Below, piece by piece: positions 25,937-38,500 of a DNA stretch of 64,000 nt. The position numbers were made by a program, and so were the translations under genes. Origin of the DNA: Pelecanus crispus (Eukaryota; Chordata; Aves; Pelecaniformes; Pelecanidae); assembly GCF_030463565.1 (NCBI RefSeq), contig NC_134643.1, forward strand, positions 6,804,657 to 6,868,656, in the 5' to 3' direction. Position 1 is the first letter of the stretch, and every line of letters starts with the position of its first letter. The notes below the pieces were generated by a model, which made no database searches, was not told the origin of the DNA, and saw only the letters and a program-made list of their open reading frames with translations.

Positions 25937-28900
25937 CCCACTGCTGGACATAAATGCAAAATGCATTTGTACCATAAATGTCAGTCACTCCAGGGACTGC
26001 TGAAGAGCTAAGCACTACCTGCTGTTGCATTTGATCCCCATGCCAATTGCCAACCAGAGCCCCAGCAAACCATCATATATCAGGTCTGATGACTGGGATT
26101 CAGACTCAATGCCAAAACAACACTGATGTCCTGGAACACTATACACAGCCCCTAAGAGCTTCTCTGCCCGGTATCACTGTTTGAAATAATTCCTTGTTCT
26201 CTCTTGAATTGCAAGAATATTGTAGGTTCTATCTAAAATAGCAGTCCCTGTTTCCCTCCCTTCTTCCCCCACCCCTTATCAAATCAGACGTCCAAAATCA
26301 AGTGCCTGTGTACTCTGCTGACAAGCACAAAGGGATTAGGAAGTGATGGGTTTAACAAAACTGGCTCAAGGTTTTGTAAAATGCATCTTGGAGCTTGAGC
26401 TCTGAACGAGCCATAAAATTCCTCCCACGAGGTAGAAGTGAGATTTCTGCAAGACTGGATCAAAACTTAATAATGCTTTTTTAGGTTATTTTTCCTTGCT
26501 TTCTAAAAGGTGCTGCAAAAACATCTGATTTTTGAAGATGCTGCAAGACTAACAATGGCTTAATGTAACCATAGTATAAAAAATCACAAACATGTTTTTC
26601 CACCAGCAAAAAGAACTGATTTCTGGGCTGCATGCAAACCATTTGGGGCAATTAGCATGTAATTTAATTTGCATTAATCAGCACAAGGTCAGCAAGAAAT
26701 TAACTTTGGGTGTAGATTTTACATATAACAGCATATGAGAAGAAGGGAGAAACTGTTTTTACAGGGTATTAATTTGGAGTTAAGTGCATTCAGCAAGGTT
26801 TGCAGGGTTTGGCCTTGCAGAAGAAAGACAAGTGATGTGGATCTGGGAACACTGAAAGTACAAAATGATGTGGTGATTTACCAAGCGTTCAATGTTGCAA
26901 TATGTAAACGCTTTAACAGACTTCCTGGCACTTGTAAAGATCAGAGCGCAGGTTTTGCTGAAGCATCGAACACACTGCTAGCAGTGAAGGGCTATGTCTG
27001 GCTGAACATGGATGTGGTCCCACAAGGCTGTGTGCGCTGACCACGCGTTGCGCCAAGTGATTCAAGAACGCAGAGAGATATCCCAAAAACACAGATCTCT
27101 GTGCAGCTCCACAGTAGTATTTTACTGAGCTCTGAAGTGGGAGGAGTTTAGGTAAATGACTCATTTCCTCATGTACCCCTTTGACCCTCCAGCCTTTCTC
27201 TCCACTGCCATTTCATTTCACAAAGTCTTCTGGGGCTCCATGAGCCTTTGGTGCTAGCAATATGGTAAATGTTGTGAGAAATCCACCACTGGAGAGACAG
27301 GAGTTGTTTTTGACAAGTGGTATCTGAGTATCTGGTTATGAGAAATGAGATGCTGAGGACCCTGGTGGTGGTTGGCTATGGTAAGGGGGTAGGTAAAATG
27401 TATACATCTGTTCTTGAACCTTTTTATTTGAATGAAAAGCATTTATCAGTTGTGGGGCATGGAAGGCGTCTGAAAGTGAGTCTCTTTTGTTTCCTGTTTT
27501 TTTCCAGAGGATAATCTCAAGGCACGTTGGAGCTGCCATGTGTATGTCTGTAGTCCACATACATCTTTGTCATACCAGGGTTAGAAAGAACCGTGGGCAG
27601 CATTGCACAGCCCAAATCAAGAGAGGGTGCCATTGCCAGGTGTGCACCCACTGCCTAAATATTCTTCTGGAAAGAGGATTTGTGGACAAAGACATGGAGA
27701 CCTCTCATCCAGTTATTTATGCTTAACTGAGATGCTGAGGTTGACCCTAGTTCACCTATGCTTCTTGCCTAGTCAAAGGGAAAGCCATGGTCAGTTGAAT
27801 TGGAACTGAATTGGAAGCCAAAGGTGATTATGCTCTTGGACTTCTCTGTTAAGTGCCCAAAGTTAAGTGGCATTATCCAGGCCAAAGTGTGTCTGAAGGA
27901 GCCGGCTGTACAAAGAGTTTGGTCACGCAAAGTGCAGTCGCTTTGGGACTCAGAATTAGGATCCAGTTTGTTCACAAACTGGTATCATATCTTTATCATG
28001 TAGCTTAGTTTTGCTTCAGCCTTCCTCCCTTTGTGACTTAGGATATGCCTAAATCCCGTAAAACATCATCCACTAAAACATTCAAGCTAGTGGGAACAGT
28101 TTACCTGCCCATGGCAAAAAAGCTATTTGCAAGTGGACTTACCCTACGTCTCATGCTGCTTTCATTGCTTCAGTAAGATTTGGGTATCTCTGCAGTGTCA
28201 AGATATCCTTAAGCAACGTTCTCTCTAGTTAGTTCACTGTTAAAAAAAAAAGTACATTTAATTTTTAAGTTACATGGCAGACTAATAAAAGCAAATTGGA
28301 ACTTGATCCCTTTTCTTCAAAAACTTGTGCTGTGACATTTTAAGGAATCCCTTAGCCTAGAACTTCAGTTTGGCCAGGTTTTTCATCATGATTTTCAAAT
28401 GCCTCCATCTTCTGTGTGTTTTCACATGGTCTGATTTATTTCTTCCTCCCCACAAATCAACATCCTAACTCTGAACTACAGGCCTTATGAAACTCCTCTG
28501 TGAATTTGAGCACTAGAATCACCAGAAATCACTAGCCATTTTTTAACATCTTGCACAAAATTGTCAAGTGTTGGATTACATGAGAAAGGTCAAAGAAAAA
28601 TGTATTGTGTGGTAAATCTAACTGAAGATTTATATCCCAGTTCTTTCTTTTTAATCAATGCTAATAGATTTTTAAAGACAAAAAAAGAAAGAGAGAAAGG
28701 AAGAGTATTCTTTGGATAAAAAATGTTAGGCAGAGAGTTTAAAGTATTAAAAAAGTGACATGATTTTTTTTTTCTATCATGCAACAAAATTAATTAGGGA
28801 GAGTAAAAGCTGCTGAAACAAGTATTTGTACTTGTACATTTTTTAAATAATAAATTATTTTGTAGTTTTTAGTTTTATTTCTATGGCAACTGTATAGAAA

Positions 28901-30404
28901 TTGATCTATTTCCTTCCACTCGGAGCATATGTAAAAGGAAATACATGTTCTGTAAATACTTCTTTTTTCAAAGTCTGACTCAGTATTGTCAGATAATGAA
29001 TTGAGAGTTCTCAACCAGTATTTGCAACCAAATATCACTTCATCTGATTTGCATTATACGACTTTCACTTTGTTTCCTTTCCATATAGGACAATGCCATA
29101 TTGTCTACCTTTTCAGGCAGCTTGATGGATCATGAGTTGTTCTAATAAGCCTACATTTCATGCGTGTAGGAGTATAGGAGTAAGGTCCACTTATCACATC
29201 ACATCCATTGCTAAAGGTTCTCTCGGTAGATGCATCCACTCATCTAGACCCCAGATCCAAGAAATTAAACTCCTACCTCATTTTCACTTGTACATGAGTT
29301 CCTGTTGAACATCACTCTCTCTGGTGGTATCTTGTTTTTAAATATCCACATTATTCCCTAGTGTTGGACACACTTCATGGATGTGTGAAATGAACCTTCT
29401 GTGTAGAGCACCATAAGATCATTTTAAAATAGGCTCGATACAACTGTTAAGTGTGGTTATATTTCTAATTTTAACTTAAGAGGATAAGTAAGCATTAAAT
29501 TCTTGTCTGTAATTATTAACATTTTTCACATTCATTCGTACCTGTTAGTATAGAGTTTATACGTTTGTATATATTGTGTAAGTTCACTCTCTTTAGATTG
29601 TGCTCACAGGAATGCAAGGTCTTTGATATTCCACATGGCACATCTAAAAGTGATGATCTTGGCATTACCACAAGCGTAAAATAAAGATATTCCTGTTTAG
29701 ACAGAGCAGGTTCTACTTATACCTTAAATAGACTTTAAATTAAAGCAGAAAATAAATGATTCTATAACCAGCTGTGTTTGTTCTCTCTCCCCCTCCCTTC
29801 TTTTCTCTCTCTCTCAGGTCTGGTGCTCTGTTGCGTCCTCTGTTTCTCTTGCTCTTTTGATCAGCTTTCTCCTCCTTCCCTTTAGTTGCAGGCCAGATGT
29901 TCTTATGACAAGTAGATCTTTCCAAAAAAATTATTTGCTTTGTAGAGTAGCCATGTCTGCAATCACAACCTGGCCAGTTGTAAGTTGTTTTGAATGATGT
30001 GTTGTCTTTAAAAAGCACGCTGGTGTGTGTTTATGTTTTCAAATTTGTGATTTGCACAAGCTGCAATTTTTGCCCCTTGCCTGTCGAGAGTGGGGGAAGC
30101 ATCAGAGCCCATCCTTTAAGTAAATAGCAGGGGGGAGTTGTTCCTTCTGGTGCCTCTGTGTTCCAGATGCTGAGATGCGCTGAGTCAGCGCTGCTGAATG
30201 CTAGAGGGAGGCAGCGCACACCTTTTCTGATGGAGAGAAGCAGTGGATACCAGTCTTGCTGTATGCTTCAAATACGAAACTTTTTATTCCTCCACTGCCC
30301 AAATATTAATCTTCAGCATTTCTGCAGCATTTTGTACTTCTGTGTTTTCTGCCTGTGCTATTTATTTTTGTGATGCTCCTTGGATGCTCCCAGGTGAAAA
30401 AGTA
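25937..30404. other. Non-coding sequence, no gene seen
   Basis: About 4.5 kb of AT-rich DNA with several overlapping chance open frames around 26735-28003 on both strands. Neither these nor the pyrimidine-rich stretch at about 29777-29817 shows a domain, splice structure or codon bias. No RNA gene or identifiable transposon. Confidence 0.55.
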
Positions 30405-30445
30405 AAGCTAGAAGAGACCTCTTGCATCATCCAGACCGACCTGTA
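30405..30445 (-). mobile_element. Possible very old CR1 3' fragment
   Basis: The + strand wording AGAAGAGACCTCTTGCATCA followed by TCCAGACCGACC resembles, with many changes, the complement of a CR1 tail (GGAAGGGACCT...GATCATCTAGTCCAACC). The match is short and diverged, so a chance resemblance is possible. Confidence 0.4.
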
Positions 30446-32061
30446 GGTCTGTAAGTAATTGCTACCCCCATGACTCAGATAGGAAAGCTAGGCATATAAT
30501 CTAAAAGACCTACCAAAACAGACAAAAGGAGTTGTGGGCAAATGTTAGACTGGTTTTGTTGCCTGTTTAAACCAAAAAACTATGATTTGCTGCATCTCTA
30601 CTGCAGGAGCTTGAAAATAATTTGCCTTTTCCTGCACACAGAGATGACACCTGCAGATACTGTGGGTATGATTAACACACACAACACATACAGAGTTAGT
30701 ATCTATCCCGAAGACAGCATGGTCTGCACACATGCAACTGCCTCTACAACTGATCGATATGGTTTTACCATGAAATTGTGTTAAGATACTCACTGGTGAG
30801 GAACTGTGTCTCTGCGTCTTGTGTTTTCATAGCTTGTAACAGTAAAGAAACTTCTCCACCTCTATGTATATGCATAATACAAATAGCAAATGCTGGACTG
30901 TCTAATACTGCATATTTACTGCTCTCCTGATAAAAGTAATATCTTAGATGTCAGATTGCTGGAGTTCGGGACCAGATTTGATCTCCCATGTACAGCTATC
31001 TTAAAGGCTATTTAAACAAAAAACAAGTCAAAAGAGGAAACAGAGACAAATATGCAAGAATTTGTTCAAGAAAAAAACAAACCAAAACAAAAACCCCTCC
31101 ATAAGAGCAGAGGTAAAGACTAATGAGATACAGCCTATTGAGTTATAGCCCATTTCTTGCTATTCACATTCACCAGTGAAATGGTCCAGAGTACTCTGGT
31201 TCTGGCAACACCTGGTCTCGTGCTCCACAATTTCTAATAACATAAGAGCTGCAGGCAGTGAGTTGCTCATTTTTGCAGGAGGTTTTAGGAGGAGATACCT
31301 AAATGAACTGTCTGCTTTCTCAAAGCACGCTGGAAAGACTCCACATGCTCCACTTCTGAAGCTGAGGCCAATTTCCTTTCTATTTCAAACTTTGCATAGG
31401 TGTAACGTATAGGTCTGCTTCAGACCTGGTAGTCTTGCCTAGCTATGACTTGAGTGCTGTAGATGTCCTGCAGGCAAGTTACAGCTACGTTTGGAAGTGC
31501 CAGACATGCTCAAGGTATCTGAGCTGCACTTGCACGGAGGTGGCAGCGTACCCGGCATGCTGGCACTGCTGTGGAGCACGGGGACACGTGCTGGCGATGC
31601 TGAAACAGAAACATGGGATTTCTCACCTTCACTTTAGGCACGTAGGTGGGATTCATCTTGTCTAATATATGTATCTAAAAGTTAGGGATCTAATCCCTTT
31701 GTAGTCGATGGAGAGAGGTGGTAATGCTCTTTAGTATAACTAATCTCTCCTCACTGACAATAGAGAAACCCTAGATGACTAGCTTAGACTAATTGCTCAA
31801 CTTCAAAGGTGGGATTTAGCCATCTAAACCAGTAAAATGCTATCAGATTAAAGAGTAGCTTTTCACACCTATACAAAACAAATGGGATTTGAGCCTAAAT
31901 AACTGCACAGAACAGCAGATAACCAAGGCCTAGACTGCAAGTCCCTCTTGTGAGGAGAAGATGTGTTTTAAATGTTTGTGTGACTTACAATAATACACTG
32001 GTTTATATAGCTTTTAGTGTTCTATATTATTGTCACACTGCTCTGGAGTTTATTGGGTTTT
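30446..32061. other. Non-coding sequence, no gene seen
   Basis: No supported gene. The cysteine-rich open frame at 31435-31665 has no ATG start near its beginning and no family match. The part at about 31640-31830 contains two related words (GTGGGATTCATCTTGTCTAA and GTGGGATTTAGCCATCTAAA) and may be an unclassified old repeat. Confidence 0.5.
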
Positions 32062-32185
32062 TCCATTTTAAAGATGGAGATGTGAGCAAGAGGCTAATTG
32101 GCTTGCATAAGATCTGACACAGGGATGCATGGTGAAATGGAAAAATGAATCAAGGCTTCCCATTCCTCTCATGATTGCACTCATG
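32062..32185 (-). repeat. MIR-like SINE relic, reverse orientation
   Basis: On the + strand this reads as the complement of a MIR: CCATTTTAAAGATGGAGATG, then GAGCAAGAGGCTAATTGGCT, then TTGCATAAGATCTGACACAG. This is the expected order of CCATTTTACAGATGAGGAAAC, AGAGAGGTTAAGTGACTTGC and CCAAGGTCACACAG. Strongly diverged and non-coding. Confidence 0.6.
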
Positions 32186-34753
32186 ATTTTTGGGCTGTTG
32201 TCCTGGACACTTGTCCACCATGTCTCTGTCATGAAATGTAGTTCATTTCTTGGCCGGTAGTATTGCTTTAGTGTAGCAAAATGACATTGTTTTTTGGGCT
32301 TCTGAATATTTTAAAAATAGTGTAAGCAAATGGAATGGTCAAAGAATAATCTGAAGTAGAAGTAGAGAGCAGAAGGCATATTTTTAATTGATATAAATTA
32401 CTCATTGTTACTGGTTTGCCACAGAAGTTCTAATCATTTTGCCTCTGTAAATGATTGGTATTCCTGTGGCCTTCCAAGCATTTGCAACATCACATAATTA
32501 GTTTAGCAAACTCACAGGTCATACATAGAAGGCTTGGATTTACATTAAATGCAGGGCAACAAAACTATTAAACTTCCACTGTATGTCATTTGTGCAGAAC
32601 ATTCTGCAATATATACATATCAGTTATGAATCTACAATCCATTTTCATGTTAAATGTTGAATTTAAACTCCGCAGCTGGACTTTCATCTTGAAAGAAGCC
32701 AGATAGCCCTGTGCATCTGGTTTAATCTTCCCTTTAGCCATATTATTTTAAAGGCACTCCTGCTTAGTACATCTTACAATTGAAAAATAATACTCATATT
32801 CCCTCTCATCCTCAGCAGCTGTGATCCCTCTGCAGATGTTGTTCTGTCAGACATTTCATTATGTGTGATAGAAAGCGTAGGTTCTTTTTGTCTGTCTGTG
32901 TTACCGCTTTGTGGATTTTATTTTCTTTTTCTTTATTTATTCCATTGGCCATAGATGAGTTCTTCCATAATACTTCACTTTATTTCCTATTGCTGCTGCT
33001 TTGCCTTCTTTCTAAGCACAGAAACGATCAAGAACTTGCAACCACACGGAGCCACCCAACAGAAGCCCATTGATTCCCCACCAAAGGGCTCTGTGTGCGC
33101 CATTCTACTCCAGCCTGAAAAGAAAGCTTTGTTCCCTCAGCTGGTAGTGTCTTAAGATGCTGATCCTTGCCATATTTTTGGAAAACTGTAGCAGTTTATC
33201 AGACTGTTTGACACTTCCCGTTCAGCTGTATATTCTGTAGCATACTCTGGTATTTGCCTCTTCTCATACATCAGTCTCACGAGCACGAGACTGGTCTGGA
33301 GCAGCCCAGGCGTCACGGTGAGTTATGCTGGGCAAAAGTCATTTGGAGGCACACAGTGAAGGAGGAGGAATTTGGAGTGCTGGTGGCCATGCCTGAAATG
33401 GTAGTAATGGATTTAGTATTTGGGGCAGGAGGTATGGGATTTGTCATGTTGGCTGAGTATTTTCCTGGCCGCCTTCCATGACTGTTCAGATATTTTTAGC
33501 ATGAAGTACAAGCTATGGTGTCTCAGTTGACCTTGGAGCATGACATTTTAACATGGAATTGGTTTGAATTGCTAATCATTAAAATGATTTATTATTTTTT
33601 ATTACAAGAGCAACTAAAATCCCAGTCATGTTTTGCAGATGAAAAGGGAAGCAAAAACCTGTCTTGCAGTCCTTCATGATATCCATGTTTCCTAAACTAC
33701 CGTCTTCAGCTCTTTCTCTCTACATCATTAAAAGTAGATTATGCCTAGGTTTGTTTTTTAACTTGTCTTTTGGTCATTTGACAAATATTATATCAGAACA
33801 ACTGAAACTAATCCCAGGGTCTCAGAGTGCTCGACAAGAAGAGTAGAACAAAAGGATCGTTTCTGTTGCAAACAATTTATGACCTTAATAGAAGTTTACA
33901 GCTGCTATCAGAAAGGCAAGATCTTGCTATCAGTATATTTATACTGGTGATTGCTCCCTCTTTGCTTTCATTCCCAGACTCAAGTTTACCAAAAAGATCA
34001 AGCCCCTAAATGCCAACTTCTATTAAGGAATTAGAAGCAGCAGCACTGCACCAGGATGTTGTAGCAGTATTTTTTAAGGCAGCAATATATAATGTAGGAA
34101 AAGAGGTTCAGACCAACCACAGACGTAGCCAGAAGTCTATGAAAGTTTGAATTCAAGTTTTGAGGTCCAGAACTATTTCTAGCTCAGTGTATTTGACTGC
34201 TACTGGGCTTTTTGACTAGTTGTCGATTTTGGACGATTCGTGTTTATTGAGTTTTGCACGTTCTTATGTTAACAGGACCTCAGAGGAAATGACAATAATT
34301 TTTAATATGCATTTTGCTGCCACAGTGGTGCAGAGAAGCCTTTGACTGAAAAAAGCATCAAGGTCTTATTGACTTTTTCAGTCTACTAAATAAGCACCTA
34401 CTCAAGTATCTGATGTAGATTTCAAAAAAATAAAACAAAACCAAAAAAACCCAACCATTCTCCTGCCTCTGAAGTAGCTGCATGGTTTAAACATTTACCC
34501 AGCAGAAGTTGAAACCAAGATGTGAAAATAAACCTGTTTAACTACCTTGGCAACTGGGAAGACCACAACCTCTTTCTACAAATTACATTGTGGATCTCCC
34601 AAGTAGGGCCAAAGAGGCTGTTTCCCTGAAATCAGTGTCACACTATAGTTCCTTTCATACATAGGAAGTGAGTAAATCATTGAATAATGCAACACCCTTT
34701 CCCGTCTGCGAGAACCCTGCCAAAGCCAAGTGTTAAGGGTCTGGGTTAAAGCA
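32186..34753. other. Non-coding sequence, no gene seen
   Basis: AT-rich DNA with short chance frames only (for example 32861-33155 and 33664-34009). No repeat family, RNA gene or strong motif recognised. Confidence 0.6.
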
Positions 34754-34840
34754 AACTCAGTTACTTGGTAACTGAGTTGTGTTTTGGAAGGGTTAAAATT
34801 GGAGGGATTTTGGACTTGTGTTTTGGAGGGGTTAAAATTG
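34754..34840. repeat. Perfect 11-bp hairpin next to a 25-bp direct repeat
   Basis: AACTCAGTTAC (34754-34764) and GTAACTGAGTT (34768-34778) form a perfect inverted repeat with a 3-base loop. Immediately following, a 25-bp unit starting TTGTGTTTTGGAAGGG (34777-34801) recurs at 34816-34840 with one change, at a 39-bp period. The arrangement lies about 0.7 kb upstream of CELF2 exon A and looks like local slippage; a regulatory role is unproven. Confidence 0.9.
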
Positions 34841-35185
34841 CCAAGAAAAACTGAAAACTTGAAGAAGATCCCCAGGTGCCTGCGTTAATACTCCCCAGTC
34901 TCTCTGATGTGAGCTGGCAGGTCCCATAAAGCCACTCAGCCTTGAACAAGGAAGGGAAGGAGGGAGAGAGCAAGAGCAAGAGCTCCAGCTGCAACTCCAG
35001 AGCCCCAGAAAGAGCCTCTAACCCAATTCCCTTAAAGTGCACGAGCCTCGCGAGCCACAGCATCTGTTTGCCACTGTAGTCACCGAGTTCGCAGGGCAAA
35101 CAAAAGATCCGTATCAAGCATGCATCCTTCCGGGGGGGAAAGCCTTCCCTCATTCACCCATAGATTTTCCCCCTTTTTCTTTCAG

Positions 35186-35216
<31 letters not shown>

Positions 35217-35484
35217 AGGGGGGGGTGGGGGGGATGTTGCTAATGTTTTTTTTCAGATGGTAATTAAGAGAGCTAACACCAGCTAGGCTAGAGTGAACGC
35301 AAACAAGACCCCTATAGGCAGCACAGTGCATTAATGTAAAATATGCCCAGACAACATAACTTGTCAGAGAGGATTATTTCTGCTTAGTGAATCTGCAGGG
35401 GCCCCTTTGCTCCACCACTCAGCGTCTGACTAGAGAGAGAAAGAGAGAAAGAGTAGCCATTAGTGAGTAGCTACTGTGGCATTG
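34841..35484 (+). promoter_or_regulatory. CELF2: Probable promoter/5' leader region of CELF2 exon A
   Basis: Sequence directly upstream of the first CELF2 start codon. It holds a (TA)n-T14-AG-G8 simple-sequence stretch at 35188-35233 and a GA-rich tract (35431-35455) just before the coding start. A stop codon at 35464-35466 is in frame with the ATG, confirming that the coding exon does not extend further 5' as an open frame. There is no CpG island, unlike exon B. If transcription starts far enough upstream, the leader also carries a start-stop ATG-TAA (35334-35339) and a 14-codon upstream ORF (35343-35387). The transcription start cannot be fixed from sequence. Confidence 0.5.
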
Positions 35485-35591
35485 ATGTTTGAGCGCACTT
35501 CTGAACTGGCTTTTGTTGAGAATATCGGTGCAGAAAGCATGCGCTGTCCCAAATCTGCTGTTACTATGAGAAATGAGGAGCTGCTTTTAAG
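35485..35591 (+). CDS. CELF2: CELF2 alternative first coding exon A (MFERTS / MRCPKS start), partial gene
   Basis: First coding exon of CELF2, an RNA-binding protein with three RRM domains that binds GU/U-rich elements and controls alternative splicing in the nucleus and mRNA stability and translation in the cytoplasm. The exon encodes MFERTSELAFVENI, then continues to MRCPKSAVTMRNEELLL, the N-terminus I recognise from known CELF2 isoforms; no RRM is in this exon. It holds 35 complete codons plus AG, followed by the donor GTATGT (35592). The leftover AG is expected to complete a serine codon with the shared next exon (SNGTANK in known isoforms). Three in-frame ATGs occur, at residues 1, 19 and 28. 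The first has a weak context (T at -3, T at +4), while residue 19 has A at -3, so the shorter MRCPKS form probably starts by leaky scanning or from a shorter leader. A few residues around positions 13-16 appear to differ from the mammalian form as I remember it. Confidence 0.93.
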
Positions 35592-38500
35592 GTATGTTGT
35601 CTCCTTTGTTTTAACGCGTGCTTTCGAGTTGCCTGGGCCCGCTGCAACTATAACCGTGCTGTGTATTAAGTAGTTTCCCTATTTAAAGGAAAAGACGGGC
35701 ATTGCTGCGTGCAAGTAGCATTTTCCAGTAGTTAGAATCGCACATTTCATGTATGACGACAAATGTACGGAGAGGGCAAGGAGGGGGGGGGAAAAAAAAT
35801 CTCCCCCCGCCTCCCCCCCAAATGAGAGCTGGTATTTCTTTTATCACCTCCTTTGCAATATTTCTGCCTGCTTCATTATTATGCACTGGGCATGGAATAA
35901 GCATGGAAAAAGCTCAGGGAGACTCCATATTAGAGCTAGTGCCCTAAATACCACTTTAATTTTCACTTAGCTTATGTAAATAGTTACTAATGCTCTACCT
36001 AGTCTTTACCACTCAAAGATGTTTTAAAAATATCTAAATACTCCCATATGTGGGATTACACATATATTCTTAATGTTCCAAGGTTTAGCGGGGGGCCAGC
36101 ATTGACTACTCTTTTCAGAGACACACACACGCAGACACATGCACACACGCACATACACACGGAATTATGCTAGAATTGGCACCCCGCTTTGAAAAATGTA
36201 GTCTTTTGTTTATTTGCTAGCAGACATTGTAGCATTGAATACATCTTTTGGTCTGACAATGGGACAGCCGAACAATGGTGCTGTCAAACTAGCTTAACGT
36301 ATGTCTGGCAATGAGGTGTTTGGGGGGTATTTTCTTTCCTTTTCTCAGCCCCTTTTTCATTTCCCTTAATCTTTTTGTATATACGGTAGAATATGAAGTG
36401 TATTGCCTGTTTTGTGACTGTTGTTTCATTTGATATCTGCTGCTAATAGTGCGGGGGGGGGGGGAGGTTGCATCTTACAATTATGCCCGTTGCATTAAGT
36501 TGGAGATTTATTACTAACCTCTCCTTTAACTGTGGTGAGGAAAACTTATTGATTCTGAAAGCTTACAATACTGCTGTCACTCTGGCAAACACACGGTTGC
36601 CAAATGCGCCCTTGCCTGATTTTACACCTGATCATATCAACTTTAACTGCTGTTTTGAAGATACTGTTTCTAATTTTGTTTAGGTAACGAAAATGCAATA
36701 AAAATGATAAATCAGATCTCAAAGTGGGAGCACATGCTACTTTCCATTTTTATAGTCCAGCTATTAGCATACGTTAGAATTTTTAAGGTCAGGCAGAATA
36801 ATTTACCTGGATGATTCCTATCCCAAAATCTAACAAATTATTCATATGACATTTCATGAATTGTCTTTCTGTTTAGAAAGCCATAGTTTAGCACTAGAAC
36901 AGTTAATGATTTTGGGTTTGAATTTGGCAAAATGCTCAGGTACCTTACGCATTATGAAAAGAAATTGTTAAAAAGCTTTTGAAAAATTTGAGTTACTACT
37001 TGGACAGAAGCTTGTGTCTTAAATAAAATGAATCGTCATCAGTCTGTGGAGTTTCTGAAACTGTTTAAAGTCTTTAAATACTTTACATGTTAAGTAAATT
37101 TATTGCTTTTAGTAATAATTGTAAGCATTTTCTGAGAGAAAAGAGGTATTTATCAGTGGTTTCTGGTTTTTGCTTAGATCAATTAATTGTAGGGGTTTAG
37201 TGCTTTTTTTTTAAACTGGATTCTAGTACATGATTTATATGGGTTGAACAGTCTCTTGGACCCCTTAATTAAAAAAAAAAGACATTAAAGATATATTGGT
37301 AGTGGTCAGAGCTCTCTAAAACATGTATTTTCAACACAAAAAATGTTTTATGGGGGGACCTTGGATACTTGCTATGCTTTTTTGCATGTTTTTGATTGTT
37401 GTTGCATCTCCTTCCCTTGTGTGTTGAGATGGTATAAATCAATAGCAAAGAGTTTACGTGAACAAAAAGGTAATATCGCATAAAACACGCTAGAAGCCTA
37501 GAGGTTATGGATTATCAGGTAGTACTTGTGTGCTGTGTGTTGTGCATAAACATGAAGAAAGCAGGGATGGTGTTTAATATAATGGGACCATGCTATAATT
37601 CACTTTCTTGGAAGAACTTCTTTCGAGACAAACATTAACTCATTCACAACCGCTCTGCTCTGCCAGAACTGGAGGGGAGATTTTTTTTTATCAAGTTACC
37701 ATCCTTCAGCCTGGGCTTTCTAGCAGCTGCTGCCCTTTGTGAGTGGCAATAAAGTGAATCCCTCGCTCTCGGTTACATGGAAAGGCCGCTTTAGCGATTG
37801 CCCAGAGTAGGGTGAATGCCACTTTTGGAGCAGACACCACCAGACACCTAGGCAGCATACCCAACCACCACTTTTAAGGACTAGTCAATACTAAAACTGT
37901 TTCCTAAGCGTCCTTCTCACAGGTGAGTTCATACTAAACTTACAGTAGTTCCTATGTTTTCAGATAAAATGCTGCATAAAATACATATACTACAGACTTT
38001 TGTCTTGGATTGCCAATTACTTTGTTCTTTTCCAAGGGTATTTTCTGACATTGCATTCACATCAAAAACTAATTTTTGAATTATTCTGTGTGAACCCTAC
38101 TCTGAAAAAGAAATATTTCTATGCATATTTACTGAAATATTGCTTTCTGAGCCATAGCAATTATTTATTAACATCAAAGAAGGTGAAGCAAATCTGTAAC
38201 ACAAGCCATTTCTTAGCGTGCTTTAACAAAAGTGTCGGCTTTCGAGAGACTATATAGGTTTAGAGACCTTATGCATGAACACTGCAGGTGTCCTTAGCGT
38301 TACCTGTTTTGAATCTCACCCATTCACAAAGCAATGTGGTGCCTTGCAGTTGTCAAACTTGGCAACATCTGTTTCCACAACAGCGCTAAGAGAGCTAATT
38401 CAGACTCTGCATGAGTTGTTATTTGTTCTTGCAATGACCAGGTGTAATGCCAAAATGAAAGACCGTCCTCGGTCCTACCTGTCGGACCAAGAGCAGCACA

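Noticed and set aside
31435-31665. Cysteine-rich 76-codon frame
   Set aside because: No ATG near the start, no regular cysteine spacing of a known finger or defensin, and no flanking splice signals.
35188-35233. TATATATA followed by T-tract and AG as a TATA box or splice acceptor
   Set aside because: It is a simple-sequence run merging into G8; distance to the start codon and lack of a plausible branch point or exon give no support for either role.
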